DNA of 64,000 bases from Chryseosolibacter sp044507775 (GTDB lineage Bacteria; Bacteroidota; Bacteroidia; Cytophagales; Cyclobacteriaceae), in NCBI GenBank assembly GCA_044507775.1, contig JBIQIY010000015.1, forward strand, positions 62,001-126,000, given 5' to 3'. Under the pieces are notes generated by a model. That model was given only the letters and a program-made list of their open reading frames with translations. It was not told where the DNA came from and did no database searches. Numbering within the stretch: the first letter of the stretch is position 1; each line of letters begins with the position of its first letter. Positions 1 to 8,500 of the stretch are shown one piece after another. Position numbers and translations under genes: made by a program.

Positions 1-45
1 TTGATAAAATATTAACTTTAGCGGAGAGTTTTCGGTTTACCCGAT

Positions 46-633
46 ATGTCGGATACGTCACTCGTCCCCATGTTTCCCCTTACATTGCTGCCCCTTCCGG
101 GAGAACTGGTTCCTTTGCACATCTTTGAACCGCGCTACAAACAATTACTGGAGGATGCCGAGACAACCGACGTCAGTTTCGGAATCTTTCTCAATCACGA
201 TTGCAACAAGCAGAAGCTGGGTGGGCTCATGAAACTCGAAAGTGTGATCAAGCGGTACCCCGGTGGTGAGTCCGACATTGTACTTCGCTGCATCGACATT
301 TTTTCCATGTCCAGATTATACCGCAACTATAAATCAAAACTGTATCCCGGTGGCGATATCCGGAGTTGGCAGGAGGATCCCCAGACAATGCCCGGTGTCG
401 AGTTGTATGAAGCCTTTCTTGTTTTTCAGGAAAAGAGAAAGATCAATCGTCACTTTACGGCGTTCAGCCTCTACCAGGTGGCTACTGAACTAAACCTGGA
501 TCTCTTCGACCGCTACAAGCTCGTGACGTTGCCGGGCTCCAGGAAAGATGGTTTCCTGCTGACGCAGCTGAAATTTCAGTTGCACGTGATGTCGCAGGAA
601 GAAAAAAGCAAGGACGTATTTCATCTGAATTAA
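46..633 (+). CDS. LON peptidase N-terminal (substrate-binding) domain protein
   Basis: A 195-residue cytosolic protein. Its N-terminus (residues 8-34) carries the hallmark of the Lon N-terminal domain: a hydrophobic stretch with FPL, PLPGE and PLHIFEPRYKQL. There is no AAA+ or protease domain, so this is a stand-alone Lon-N-like protein and not the Lon protease. In Lon this domain recognises substrates; the role of stand-alone versions in Bacteroidota is not established. The ATG at 46 gives the hydrophobic strand right after a short polar leader. No clear ribosome site is visible and there are only 45 bases upstream, so an operon with genes left of the window cannot be judged. A 217-base AT-rich gap with T-tracts follows (634-850), in which I see no gene. 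Confidence 0.8.
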   Translation: MSDTSLVPMFPLTLLPLPGELVPLHIFEPRYKQLLEDAETTDVSFGIFLNHDCNKQKLGGLMKLESVIKRYPGGESDIVLRCIDIFSMSRLYRNYKSKLYPGGDIRSWQEDPQTMPGVELYEAFLVFQEKRKINRHFTAFSLYQVATELNLDLFDRYKLVTLPGSRKDGFLLTQLKFQLHVMSQEEKSKDVFHLN

Positions 634-850
634 TTTTCGACGTCGGCGCAACCTGTTCTTCAATAAATCGTACTCATTATTTTTTTTGATTTTTTTCATC
701 CTCGCTCCGCAGCTTTGCGTTTTAGCGCGCTCTTTCCAAAAGCGTCCTTTTAAGAAGGTTACAAAAATAATTCAGGTTTTTTTTTGATCGTCCTGAAACA
801 AACGTTTTCGGTAGCACGTCTTATGGGCTGTAACAAAATAATAAACCTTT

Positions 851-1435
851 ATGAAAAAAATCTTATCGCTTGTTGTTGTGTTGATCGCCATGGGGCAGGT
901 GTACGCAACCGGAACAGAGTCTCACTCTCCTGTGGGAATATCTGTGATTCAGAAAGGAGCGGTCGTCAAACTTTTTTACCGCGGTGAGCAGAGTGGAAAA
1001 GTGAAGGTGACAATCTACAATGAAAAAGGTGCTGTGGTTTACAAAGAAGTTTTGGAACACACGGAGCAGTTTATGAGACCCTATAACTTTTCACCACTTC
1101 CTTCCGGGGATTATGTGATTGAGCTGCGCGATGGACAAGCAACCCGCACCCAAAAGATCACGCATAATCCCAAAGAGAATCACCAACTGCTGGCACATCT
1201 CCGGAGAACCAATCCGGGCGAGAATAAATATATCCTCGCCGTACCCAACGAGGGGAAAGATGAACTCACGGTAAGGATTTACGGACAGGATCATACCCTG
1301 CTCTACCAGGAAACCGAGGTTGTAGAGGGCGACTTTGCAAAACTGTATAATCTCGACAAAGTAAAGGGTGACCATGTATTCGAAGTCGCTGATAAGTCGG
1401 GTCGTGTAAATCGCTTGAGCAAGCCGTCACACTGA
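851..1435 (+). CDS. Secreted two-repeat beta-rich protein (paralog A)
   Basis: A 194-residue exported protein with a Sec signal peptide (MKK, hydrophobic core, probable cleavage after VYA near residue 20). The mature part holds two diverged modules of about 45 residues. The first runs from VKVTIYNEKG to SGDYVIEL, the second from LTVRIYG to DHVFEVADKSG. The pattern (strand, turn with G, VVY strand, closing G-Y-x-x-E strand) resembles the beta-sandwich of Bacteroidota sorting and adhesion domains. It is not a clear T9SS C-terminal domain, because it lacks a PNP motif and the KxVK-type end. The next gene (1662-2228) is a paralog, and a strong terminator (1444-1485) separates the two. Function unknown. 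Confidence 0.75.
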   Translation: MKKILSLVVVLIAMGQVYATGTESHSPVGISVIQKGAVVKLFYRGEQSGKVKVTIYNEKGAVVYKEVLEHTEQFMRPYNFSPLPSGDYVIELRDGQATRTQKITHNPKENHQLLAHLRRTNPGENKYILAVPNEGKDELTVRIYGQDHTLLYQETEVVEGDFAKLYNLDKVKGDHVFEVADKSGRVNRLSKPSH

Positions 1436-1443
1436 TAGAAGAG

Positions 1444-1485
1444 CGTTTGCAGGAACGATGTTTTTCCTGCAAACGATTTTTTTTT
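1444..1485 (+). terminator. Strong intrinsic terminator after paralog A
   Basis: A perfect 12-bp stem (CGTTTGCAGGAA at 1444-1455, its complement at 1464-1475) with an 8-base loop, followed by nine T residues. It ends the 851-1435 transcript, so the two paralogs probably have separate promoters. Confidence 0.9.
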
Positions 1486-1661
1486 ACTTTTTTTGAAGGC
1501 GATATTTTTTTCCTGATAAACAGATATTATTTGCGCGCACTGGTTGCCGATTTTTTTTCTTGCAATCGTTATTTTCAACATTTACACCCCTTTACTTACA
1601 CTCCTGGAACCGACAAGAGCGAATAAACGTATTCATTGTTGATCAAAACGAAAAATAAACA

Positions 1662-2228
1662 ATGAAAATGAAAACTCTGGTTCTCGCTCTTCTTGTAGCG
1701 ATAAGTTCAACAGCATTTGGAAATGATGTGCCGCAAATGGCGGTTGTGTCATGGAAGGGTTCCGAGGTATTCAAGGTAATTTACAAAGGTGCTACCCAAG
1801 GAAGGGTAACAATGAATATCCTCGACACAAACGGAAGGAAGGTGCACTCCAAAACATTTACCGGAGTGGACGGCGGCTTTATTTGCCCCGTCAATTTCAA
1901 AGGGCTTGAATCCGGAAATTATGTAATTGAGTTGGTGGCCAACGATGGCAAGTTCCAGGAACAGGTCAACTACACACCTTTCTTTGAACTGAAGAGTATT
2001 CACGTCAGCAAATTGATCCAGGATGAAGGGAAATTTCTGCTGGCAGTCGCGAATGCGCAGAACGAGCCCATCTACGTAAGAATTTTCAATGAGGCTGAAC
2101 AGATCGTGTACAATGAAAGCAAGACCGTTGATGGTGATTTCGCACAGGTGTACAAGCTGGACAACGACGCCCGGTATACGTTCGAGGTTTCCGATTCAGC
2201 CGGCAACAGAAGGTATTTCAAATTTTAA
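1662..2228 (+). CDS. Secreted two-repeat beta-rich protein (paralog B)
   Basis: A 188-residue exported protein, clearly homologous to the product of 851-1435. It has a signal peptide (MKMK, hydrophobic core, cleavage likely after AFG near residue 20). Two modules follow: one containing VTMNILDTNG and SGNYVIEL, and one containing IYVRIFNE, VDGDFAQVYKLD and YTFEVSDSAG. Shared signatures with paralog A include the SG-[DN]-YVIEL strand and the V-[DE]-GDFA-x-x-Y-x-LD block, so the pair arose by tandem duplication of an already two-module gene. Flanked by terminators on both sides, it is probably monocistronic. Likely periplasmic or surface-exposed; function unknown. Confidence 0.75.
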   Translation: MKMKTLVLALLVAISSTAFGNDVPQMAVVSWKGSEVFKVIYKGATQGRVTMNILDTNGRKVHSKTFTGVDGGFICPVNFKGLESGNYVIELVANDGKFQEQVNYTPFFELKSIHVSKLIQDEGKFLLAVANAQNEPIYVRIFNEAEQIVYNESKTVDGDFAQVYKLDNDARYTFEVSDSAGNRRYFKF

Positions 2229-2250
2229 GTAACCATTAACCTGGTGTCAA

Positions 2251-2280
2251 AAGCCTTTTCGTATGAGAAGGCTTTTTTTA
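2251..2280 (+). terminator. Intrinsic terminator after paralog B
   Basis: A stem with one G-T pair (AAGCCTTTTC at 2251-2260 and GAGAAGGCTT at 2265-2274), a 4-base loop and a T-run. The rest of the gap to 2508 holds no gene; it contains only a weak imperfect inverted repeat near 2340-2385 (GTTAAG-TTCC against GGAAGCTTAAC). Confidence 0.8.
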
Positions 2281-2508
2281 TTTAACTTCCTAAAAGTTTG
2301 TAGAGCCCTTCCCTGAAAGTTGACGTAATACAACGTGCTGTTAAGTTCCCGGAAGCTGATGTGAATAGCTTTCAGGAAGCTTAACCCGCGAATCGAATCG
2401 AAATCGTTCTATTGGAAAAGATTTAGTATCATTGATACGGGGCCGTTGATAACGCGCTCCTGCATTACCCTGTAACTATAAATCGCGCTACTTAACGATG
2501 TAAGCTCC

Positions 2509-3384
2509 ATGAACCGGTTATTGATTGCCTCCTTGATTTTTTTCTCCGCTTGCGCCTTCGGCCAGGAGCTGTATGTTACCTCTGATCATACCGCAGAGAA
2601 CCTGTTCACCACCAACATAGAGGGTCCGGCCTTTGACCGCAAGGGCAACCTTTACGTCGTGAATTTTGAAAGAGACGGCACCATCGGATTAGTGAAGCCG
2701 GATGGCACCGTATCCCTTTTTCTCACGCTTCCGGAGGGCAGCACAGCCAACAGTATTAAATTCGACAGCAAAGGCAACATGTACCTGGCCGACTTTACCG
2801 GTCACAATGTTCTCAAGGTAGACATGAAAACGAAGAAGGTGAGTACCTATGTCCATGACGATCGATTCAATCAGCCTAATGATATTATCGTCAATCAGAA
2901 AGATCAGATATATGCCTCAGATCCGAATTGGAAGGAGGGGACAGGCCAGCTGTGGCGCATTGATTCCGGCAGAAAGGCCGTGTTACTTACTTCCGACATG
3001 GGCACTACTAACGGCATTGCCCTCAGCCCGGACGAGAAGACACTCTATGTCAATGAAAGTGTTCAGCGTAAGATCTGGGCATTTGACGTAGATGCAGACG
3101 GTGGCATTTCGAACAAAAGGCTGTTCGCCGAATTCACGGATTTCGGTTTTGACGGGATGGCTTGTGATGCCAAGGGAAATCTTTTTGTCACGCGCTATGG
3201 AAAGGGCGTGATCGCGATCCTTTCACCGGATGGAGGCCTTGTGCGCGAAGTCAATTTGAAAGGCAAGCGATGCAGCAATCTTGTGTTCGGTGGTAAGGAC
3301 GGCAAGACAGTGTACGTCACACTTCAGGACAGGAAAGGGATGGAGAAGTTTGTTGCCGAGAATCCGGGGAAAGGAACCCGTTAG
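2509..3384 (+). CDS. Exported SMP-30/gluconolactonase-like beta-propeller protein
   Basis: A 291-residue protein with a signal peptide (cleavage probably after AFG before QELY, residues 18-19). Successive propeller-type repeats follow: GPAFDRKGNLYVVNF, SIKFDSKGNMYLADF, NDIIVNQKDQIYASD, NGIALSPDEKTLYVNE and GMACDAKGNLFVTRYG. The N-D-I and N-G-I blades with nearby D/N residues match the metal-binding blades of the SMP-30/LRE (gluconolactonase-like) family. That family hydrolyses lactones or related esters in the periplasm, but the substrate here cannot be assigned. The length is normal for the family. It is convergent with the beta-helix gene at 3418. Confidence 0.82.
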   Translation: MNRLLIASLIFFSACAFGQELYVTSDHTAENLFTTNIEGPAFDRKGNLYVVNFERDGTIGLVKPDGTVSLFLTLPEGSTANSIKFDSKGNMYLADFTGHNVLKVDMKTKKVSTYVHDDRFNQPNDIIVNQKDQIYASDPNWKEGTGQLWRIDSGRKAVLLTSDMGTTNGIALSPDEKTLYVNESVQRKIWAFDVDADGGISNKRLFAEFTDFGFDGMACDAKGNLFVTRYGKGVIAILSPDGGLVREVNLKGKRCSNLVFGGKDGKTVYVTLQDRKGMEKFVAENPGKGTR

Positions 3385-3417
3385 AGAACACCTTTCAATG
3401 TCCGCATTCAGCAGAGC

Positions 3418-4032
3418 TTACAGCGGACATTGTTCAACGAGTTCAAGGCGTTTAACCACCGTATTGGGTTGGAGGATGGTGCCCGGCGAAAGCACGGCAT
3501 TGGCGCCGATCTTCGACCCGTCGCCGATGAGACCGCCGAACTTTTGCGCGTCTGTCGGATAGCGCTTTCCATTCAACAGCACAAAAATTGTTTTATCTTC
3601 CCGCTCGTTGAAATGGTTGGCGATGATTGCTCCGGCTTCCAGGTTGACGTGGGAGCCCACTATTGAATCACCAACGAAATTGAAATGGGCCAGGGCCGTG
3701 TGAGAAAAGATGAAGCTTGTTTTTACTTCGCAGCCGGGTCCGAGTGAGACGTGCTCGTCGAGGAATACGCCGCCGCGGAGGTACGTGTGCGCTCCTACAA
3801 AACAATGCGGTGATATGATTGCCGGTCCTTTGAGGATGGCATGACTATCAATAACTACCGTCTCGTGAATGGCAACGTTGTTGAAGATCTTGTAATCCGG
3901 ACCCAGACCCGAAATCTTTTGCATCAGCATTTTTTCCGCCTCCCCAGTCACCTTCCAGGGCGGCATAGGTGGAGGCGCCGGAAATGCCTGACCAAACCGT
4001 TGAACATACTTCACCAAAGAAATCATATCCAT
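3418..4032 (-). CDS. Left-handed beta-helix (hexapeptide repeat) acyltransferase-like protein
   Basis: A 204-residue protein whose residues ~50-200 consist of hexapeptide-type repeats (imperfect [LIV]-G-x-x-x-x: AILKGP, CFVGAH, TYLRGG, VSLGPG, SIVGSH, VNLEAG, SKIGAN, AVLSPG), i.e. the left-handed beta-helix of GlmU/LpxA/DapD-type transferases. It has no nucleotidyltransferase domain, so it corresponds to the acyltransferase-like half of GlmU. The acceptor cannot be told from sequence. An alternative start two codons downstream (4026) is possible. It is divergent from the DUF456 gene; the shared 109-bp region carries two direct AACCTGT copies spaced 11 bp apart (4063 and 4074). Confidence 0.75.
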   Translation of the reverse strand: MDMISLVKYVQRFGQAFPAPPPMPPWKVTGEAEKMLMQKISGLGPDYKIFNNVAIHETVVIDSHAILKGPAIISPHCFVGAHTYLRGGVFLDEHVSLGPGCEVKTSFIFSHTALAHFNFVGDSIVGSHVNLEAGAIIANHFNEREDKTIFVLLNGKRYPTDAQKFGGLIGDGSKIGANAVLSPGTILQPNTVVKRLELVEQCPL

Positions 4033-4141
4033 ACCCCTAAACCTTTATTCTACCTAGCATTTAACCTGTATTCAACCTGTCTTTAAACCCCAACCCCCAC
4101 ACCGGCTTTCAATTTCATTATTTTAATGACATCTTAAAACC

Positions 4142-4618
4142 ATGGATACGCTCTTGATCATTTTCGGTGGAATATTAATGCTCGTGGGCCTCGCCGGCTG
4201 TGTGTTGCCATTCCTGCCCGGACCGCCTCTTTGTTACCTTGCTTTGCTGATCCAGCAGCTCCAGACGGATCCACCCTACACCACGCGGTTTCTTGTGATT
4301 TGGGCCGGGATTACAGTGTTGGTGACCCTTCTCGATTACCTGATACCGATTTATGGAACAAAAAAATTCGGTGGGACGAGGTATGGCATGTGGGGCTGTG
4401 TTATCGGATTACTAGCCGGGTTGTGGGTAGGGCCTCTTGGACTGATCCTGGGTCCTTTTGTGGGTGCATTCGTGGGCGAACTGATTGGTAATGCCGGGTC
4501 GGAGCATGCATTCCGGGCTGCCCTCGGATCATTTGTGGGCTTTTTGTTTGGAACGCTGTTGAAATTAATTGCCTGTTTTGTGATGGTATGGCATTTTGTG
4601 GCGCCATTATGGTCATAA
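4142..4618 (+). CDS. DUF456 family membrane protein
   Basis: A 158-residue, almost wholly hydrophobic protein with about five membrane segments and glycine-rich packing motifs (GLLAGLWVGPLGLILGPFVGAFVGELIG), which are typical of DUF456. The N-terminus with GLAGCVLPFLPGPPL is also characteristic. The family is widespread and has no established function; its glycine-zipper repeats suggest an integral inner-membrane protein. The cysteine early in the chain lies in a family-conserved VLPFLPGPP context and is not a convincing lipobox. It is followed after 80 bp by the universal stress gene. Confidence 0.85.
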   Translation: MDTLLIIFGGILMLVGLAGCVLPFLPGPPLCYLALLIQQLQTDPPYTTRFLVIWAGITVLVTLLDYLIPIYGTKKFGGTRYGMWGCVIGLLAGLWVGPLGLILGPFVGAFVGELIGNAGSEHAFRAALGSFVGFLFGTLLKLIACFVMVWHFVAPLWS

Positions 4619-4698
4619 TGTAAGATCAAAATGCGCAGGCGCGTAAATTTTTCTGAAATATTGATTTTATTTGAGTTATTATAATAAATCCCGCTAAC

Positions 4699-5556
4699 AT
4701 GAAAAAAATTCTTGTTCCTATTGATTTTTCGAAACCTGCCCAGATAGCCGTCGATGTTGCAGTCGATATTGCCCTTCATGCGAATGCCCAACTGATTTTG
4801 ATGCACGTCGTCGAGGAGGCTTCTGGTACTTCATTCAATATAACGGGAGAAGTGAATGTGTCCGGAGGGTGGGAGAACAAGCTCTTCACCATGAGGCTTA
4901 TCGAAAAGAGTAAGAAGCAAATGGCCAAGGTCTTCGAAGAAGTCAAGGAGACCGGTGTAAGAGTGAAGCAGGAAGTGAGAATCGGGACTGCATTTCACGG
5001 GATTCGCGATATCATCACCGAGCAGAAGGTAGACCTGGTCGTCATGGGTACTTCCGGTCGCACAAAGATTGTCGAAGGGATGTTCATTGGAAGCAATACC
5101 GAAAGGGTTGTGCGCCATTCCAAATGTCCGGTGCTTACCGTTCACAAGAAGCCCGCGACCACGGACTTCAAGAACATCGTTTACGCCACTTCTATGAGCA
5201 AGGATGAGGAGACCTTTTCGCGCATCGTGCGCACTACACAGCAGATGTACGATGCTACTGTCCACCTTGTGCGAATCAACACTCCGGGAAATTTCCAGCG
5301 CGACACAGTGGTAAAAAAATATATGCAGGACTTCGCCAAGAAACTGCAGTTGAAGAATTACACACTGAACATCTTCAATGACCTCTCTGAAGAAGAAGGG
5401 ATCATTTACTTTGCCGACAGTATCAATGCTGATATGATTGCCATGGCCACCCGTGGCCGTACCGGATTTGCGCACGTCCTTGCCGGTAGTATTGCGGAAG
5501 ACGTTGTGTCTCACGCCCGGAGGCCTGTGCTAACATTCGTTACGAAGGGTAAGTAA
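4699..5556 (+). CDS. Universal stress protein, tandem UspA domains
   Basis: A 285-residue cytosolic protein with two Usp domains (about 1-145 and 150-283). The first opens with KKILVPIDFS and contains an ATP-binding-type glycine loop (GTSG ... GSNTERVV). That loop has ten residues between the second glycine and the GS pair, one more than the usual nine. The second domain has ATRG-9-GS, with Ala in place of the first Gly. Usp proteins bind nucleotides or act as stress modulators; which applies is not clear. A second paralog lies at 15482. A perfect terminator follows (5577-5613). Confidence 0.9.
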   Translation: MKKILVPIDFSKPAQIAVDVAVDIALHANAQLILMHVVEEASGTSFNITGEVNVSGGWENKLFTMRLIEKSKKQMAKVFEEVKETGVRVKQEVRIGTAFHGIRDIITEQKVDLVVMGTSGRTKIVEGMFIGSNTERVVRHSKCPVLTVHKKPATTDFKNIVYATSMSKDEETFSRIVRTTQQMYDATVHLVRINTPGNFQRDTVVKKYMQDFAKKLQLKNYTLNIFNDLSEEEGIIYFADSINADMIAMATRGRTGFAHVLAGSIAEDVVSHARRPVLTFVTKGK

Positions 5557-5576
5557 GACGAGTTTTATTTGAATTG

Positions 5577-5613
5577 AATTCCCGTTCACCCCGTCTGGCG
5601 AACGGGAATTTTT
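5577..5613 (+). terminator. Intrinsic terminator after usp
   Basis: A perfect 11-bp stem (AATTCCCGTTC at 5577-5587, GAACGGGAATT at 5600-5610) with a 12-base loop and a T-run to 5613. It sits only 19 bases before the GTG start of the next gene. Confidence 0.88.
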
Positions 5614-5632
5614 GTTAGACCGTCCTTCAACC

Positions 5633-6406
5633 GTGAAAAACTATTACGCTACCCTGGGTGTATCTCCAACCGCAAGCGAACTGGAGATAAAAAAGGCGTT
5701 CAGGAAACTGGCGATCCGGTATCACCCGGACAAAAATCCTTCGGAGGACGCAAAACACCGGTTTCAGGAAATCAACGAAGCTTACGATGTTGTAGGTGAC
5801 GCCGTCAAGCGCGCTGCCTATGACGCGAGGATGGCGGATCCACTCGCGGAAATATTTAGCGGTCCGGTTCGTCAACACCGCGACCCCGCTTATCGCCGTC
5901 GGCGACGCCCCCCGGTCAGAAAAGAACCACCCGCTTCCTGGTTGCTGATGCGAGACTCACTGAAGTATGTGATGTGGATCAGTCGGGCAGGACTTGTGTT
6001 CACCACTCTCTTCTTCATAGACTACTTTGTTCCATACCGGCAGATCGACGATTCAATCGAAGAGATACGGGTGATGAGATCGAGCCGTGCTGATCCGTAT
6101 CACATCATCGAGACGGGCTCGGGAAAAGAAATCAAGGTGTACGAATTTCGTGCAAGTGACTTCGACGATCTGCGGGTTATCCATCTGGCCGAGACCCGCA
6201 TATTCGGATCGGTCATGTCGGTATCGAATTCATCCGGTACCTTCAAGGCATGGGTTGCATACCTGTACTCATCTATGGTTTTTTTTCCGATCGGGGTTTT
6301 CCTAACTTCATCACTCGCATTGATCTACAGGAAGCGGGTGGAATTTTGCTTCAATCTCAACCTGTCAACATTGATCTTGCTTATTATAACCTTAATACTG
6401 CTCTGA
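5633..6406 (+). CDS. Membrane-anchored DnaJ-domain protein
   Basis: About 257 residues from the GTG at 5633, which gives the standard J-domain opening VKNYYATLGV. A TTG at 5612 would start inside the terminator T-run. The N-terminal J domain (1-65) contains the HPD motif in RYHPDKNP and the closing AYDARM. A basic linker rich in Arg and Pro follows, then a transmembrane segment (~115-135), a roughly 70-residue extracytoplasmic-type region, and two more membrane segments at the C-terminus. J domains stimulate DnaK ATPase, so this protein may recruit DnaK to the inner membrane; the client is unknown. The stop is one base before the next ATG, which implies co-transcription with the SUI1-like gene. 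Confidence 0.82.
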   Translation: MKNYYATLGVSPTASELEIKKAFRKLAIRYHPDKNPSEDAKHRFQEINEAYDVVGDAVKRAAYDARMADPLAEIFSGPVRQHRDPAYRRRRRPPVRKEPPASWLLMRDSLKYVMWISRAGLVFTTLFFIDYFVPYRQIDDSIEEIRVMRSSRADPYHIIETGSGKEIKVYEFRASDFDDLRVIHLAETRIFGSVMSVSNSSGTFKAWVAYLYSSMVFFPIGVFLTSSLALIYRKRVEFCFNLNLSTLILLIITLILL

Positions 6407-6407
6407 G

Positions 6408-6755
6408 ATGGCAAAGAAAAACGATTGGAAGCGCAGGGAAGGAATTGTGTATTCTACGGAGTCCGAGTTTTCATACTCCTACCAACAGGATGACCAGGCG
6501 GCCGCCTTACCGCCGGGCCAGCAAAATCTGAAGGTGTTTCTGGATAAGAGCGGAAGGGCTGGCAAGCAGGTCACGTTGGTATCCGGGTTCATTGGCCCGG
6601 CGAAAGACCTGGAAGCCCTCGGCAAGGTTCTCAAGGCTAAGTGCGGGACCGGTGGTTCTGTAAAAGACGGGGAGGTGATAATCCAGGGAGACTTCAGGGA
6701 TAGAGTTGTGCAGGTCTTGCAGGCGGAAGGATACAAGGCCAAGCGATCCGGGTGA
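6408..6755 (+). CDS. SUI1/eIF1-like translation initiation factor (YciH type)
   Basis: A 115-residue protein with an SUI1 domain from about residue 40. Visible are LKVFLDKSGRAGKQVTLVSGF, LKAKCGTGGSVKDGEVIIQGD and the C-terminal VVQVLQAEGYKAKRSG, all hallmarks of the eIF1/YciH fold. Bacterial members are thought to influence start-codon fidelity, but their physiological role is unsettled. The N-terminal 35 residues are polar and probably flexible. It is one base downstream of the membrane DnaJ gene, likely in one operon. Confidence 0.88.
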   Translation: MAKKNDWKRREGIVYSTESEFSYSYQQDDQAAALPPGQQNLKVFLDKSGRAGKQVTLVSGFIGPAKDLEALGKVLKAKCGTGGSVKDGEVIIQGDFRDRVVQVLQAEGYKAKRSG

Positions 6756-6879
6756 TGAGGAATTCCGTCCGCCCCAGCGTTATACATATAATAAAAATTA
6801 AGATTCAGGGCGATAGATTAAATCCGATTGCTTTTTTATTATTTTACGTTCAGGGAATTGTTATTCTCGTATAAGCCCC

Positions 6880-7806
6880 ATGGACACACCGCAGACTGCA
6901 ACCGTTGCTACCGCTCATGAACTTAATCAACTCCGTATCCGCCGGCTGCACCTTACCCGGGTGGTCAAAGACACTTTCTTTATTTCGCTTGGAATACTTT
7001 CCGCGACTTTTGGTCTGAAAGGTTTCCTGTTGCCAGATGGCTTTCTCGATGGTGGAGCCGTGGGAATTTCTCTGCTCGTCAATGCGCTGACCGGCATCAA
7101 TCTCTCTTACCTCATTGTGGCCATCAACATCCCCTTTATTCTGATCGGGTATACGCAGGTCTCGAAGATCTTTGCTATCAAGACTCTGGCCGCAATCATC
7201 GCCCTGGCCGTCTGCGTCGCCCTCATGGATTTTCCCCTGATCACGCACGACAAGTTACTCATCGCATTCTTCGGTGGATTCTTCCTGGGTCTGGGGATCG
7301 GGCTATCCATACGGGGAGGAAGCGTACTCGACGGAACGGAAGTTCTCGCGATCTATACAAGCCGCATCTCGGCGCTTACGGTAGGTGATTTTATTCTTAT
7401 CCTCAACATTCTTATTTTTTCTGTCGCCGCCTACCTGCTGAACATTGAGACGGCGCTCTATGCGATCCTGACTTACCTGGTGGCATCGAAGATAGTCGAC
7501 TTTGTCGTTCACGGTATTGAGGAGTATACCAGCGTTATCATCGTGTCAAGGAAAAGCGATGACATCAAGAATGCTATCATCGAAAAAATGGGGAGGGGTG
7601 TGACGATTCTCAAGGGCAAGAGCGGTTATGGGAAGGAAGGCCATCGCGAAAAAGATATCGATGTTATCTACACCGTCATCACCCGACTGGAACTTCAGAA
7701 ATTGAAAACTGAGATCGCGAAACTGGATGAAAAGGCTTTTGTCGTTGAGAACAGCGTAAACGATATCAAAGGAGGAATGATCAAAAAACGCCCCCTGACT
7801 CACTAA
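6880..7806 (+). CDS. YitT family membrane protein (with DUF2179 domain)
   Basis: A 308-residue protein. A polar N-terminal tail of about 30 residues precedes five membrane segments (roughly 33-220). These include the family signature GFLLPDGFLDGGAVGISLL and the GGSVLDGTEVLA loop. A cytosolic DUF2179-type domain (about 225-300) contains GRGVTILKGKSGYG and a V-I-Y-T-V-I-T-R strand. YitT proteins are common in Bacteroidota and Bacillota, with no experimentally settled substrate. It is preceded by an AT-rich 124-base gap and followed by 136 bases without a gene. Confidence 0.9.
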   Translation: MDTPQTATVATAHELNQLRIRRLHLTRVVKDTFFISLGILSATFGLKGFLLPDGFLDGGAVGISLLVNALTGINLSYLIVAINIPFILIGYTQVSKIFAIKTLAAIIALAVCVALMDFPLITHDKLLIAFFGGFFLGLGIGLSIRGGSVLDGTEVLAIYTSRISALTVGDFILILNILIFSVAAYLLNIETALYAILTYLVASKIVDFVVHGIEEYTSVIIVSRKSDDIKNAIIEKMGRGVTILKGKSGYGKEGHREKDIDVIYTVITRLELQKLKTEIAKLDEKAFVVENSVNDIKGGMIKKRPLTH

Positions 7807-7942
7807 GGAAGATATTCGGCATGCGTGCTCAAACTTGCCAACCATCTTTACGGTCGGTACGGGCCCGCGATTTTCGAAAAAAAAAGCTGAATTCTGGTGA
7901 TATCACCCCCTATTTTCGTACATGTAGATAAACAAGCTCTAT

Positions 7943-8500
7943 ATGGAGGTATTGAATCAGCCCATTGCAAATCAAAAGACGCTAACTTACCGGCAGTTGT
8001 TGCAGGATCTGTACGAGCGAACGTTTCCCATTTTTGCCCGGTACGCCGCAAGGATGGGTGCTTCGTTTGAAGATGCCCGGGATGTTTTTCATGACGCGAT
8101 GGCGATTTACTACGAAAAAAGTATGGATGCGTCCTTCACTCCCCACACCTCACCTGAAGGGTATGTGGTAGGTATCGCCCGCAATTTGTGGTTGAAGCGG
8201 TTCAATCGCGAACGGCGCTACGTGTCTCTTGAAAAGACTGCCGAGGTGTTTGAGGTGCCTGACAACTACTTTCCCGACGAGCATGAGTCCAGGTTGTTGA
8301 TGTTCCTCGAACGGACGGGCAGAAAATGTATGGACCTGCTGCAGCAGTTCTATTTCGGCAACCAATCGCTCAAGAGCATTGCCAAACTCCTTGGATACAA
8401 AACCGAGCATTCCGCCGCGGTTCAGAAATTCAAGTGCATCGGGAAGGTGAGAGATGCGATCAAAGAAAAATCACTGCACTATGAGGACTTCACTTTCTGA
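7943..8500 (+). CDS. ECF-type RNA polymerase sigma factor
   Basis: A 185-residue sigma-70 family protein. Region 2 spans about 20-95, with the DARDVFHDAM core-binding helix and the EGYVVGIARNLWLKRFNRERR -10-recognition segment. Region 4 spans about 130-180, with a helix-turn-helix around FYFGNQSLKSIAKLLGY. Its long linker and atypical region 4 (KTEHSAAVQKFKCIGKVR) fit the divergent ECF group common in Cytophagales. The stop overlaps the next small gene by 20 bases, so the two are translationally coupled. Confidence 0.88.
   Translation: MEVLNQPIANQKTLTYRQLLQDLYERTFPIFARYAARMGASFEDARDVFHDAMAIYYEKSMDASFTPHTSPEGYVVGIARNLWLKRFNRERRYVSLEKTAEVFEVPDNYFPDEHESRLLMFLERTGRKCMDLLQQFYFGNQSLKSIAKLLGYKTEHSAAVQKFKCIGKVRDAIKEKSLHYEDFTF

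Noticed and set aside
4063..4080. Two AACCTGT repeats 11 bp apart between the beta-helix and DUF456 genes
   Set aside because: Only two short direct copies; too little to claim a regulator site.
4831..5514. Long minus-strand frame over the usp gene
   Set aside because: Antisense to a well-supported Usp gene. The composition (His and Val rich) lacks any family signature.
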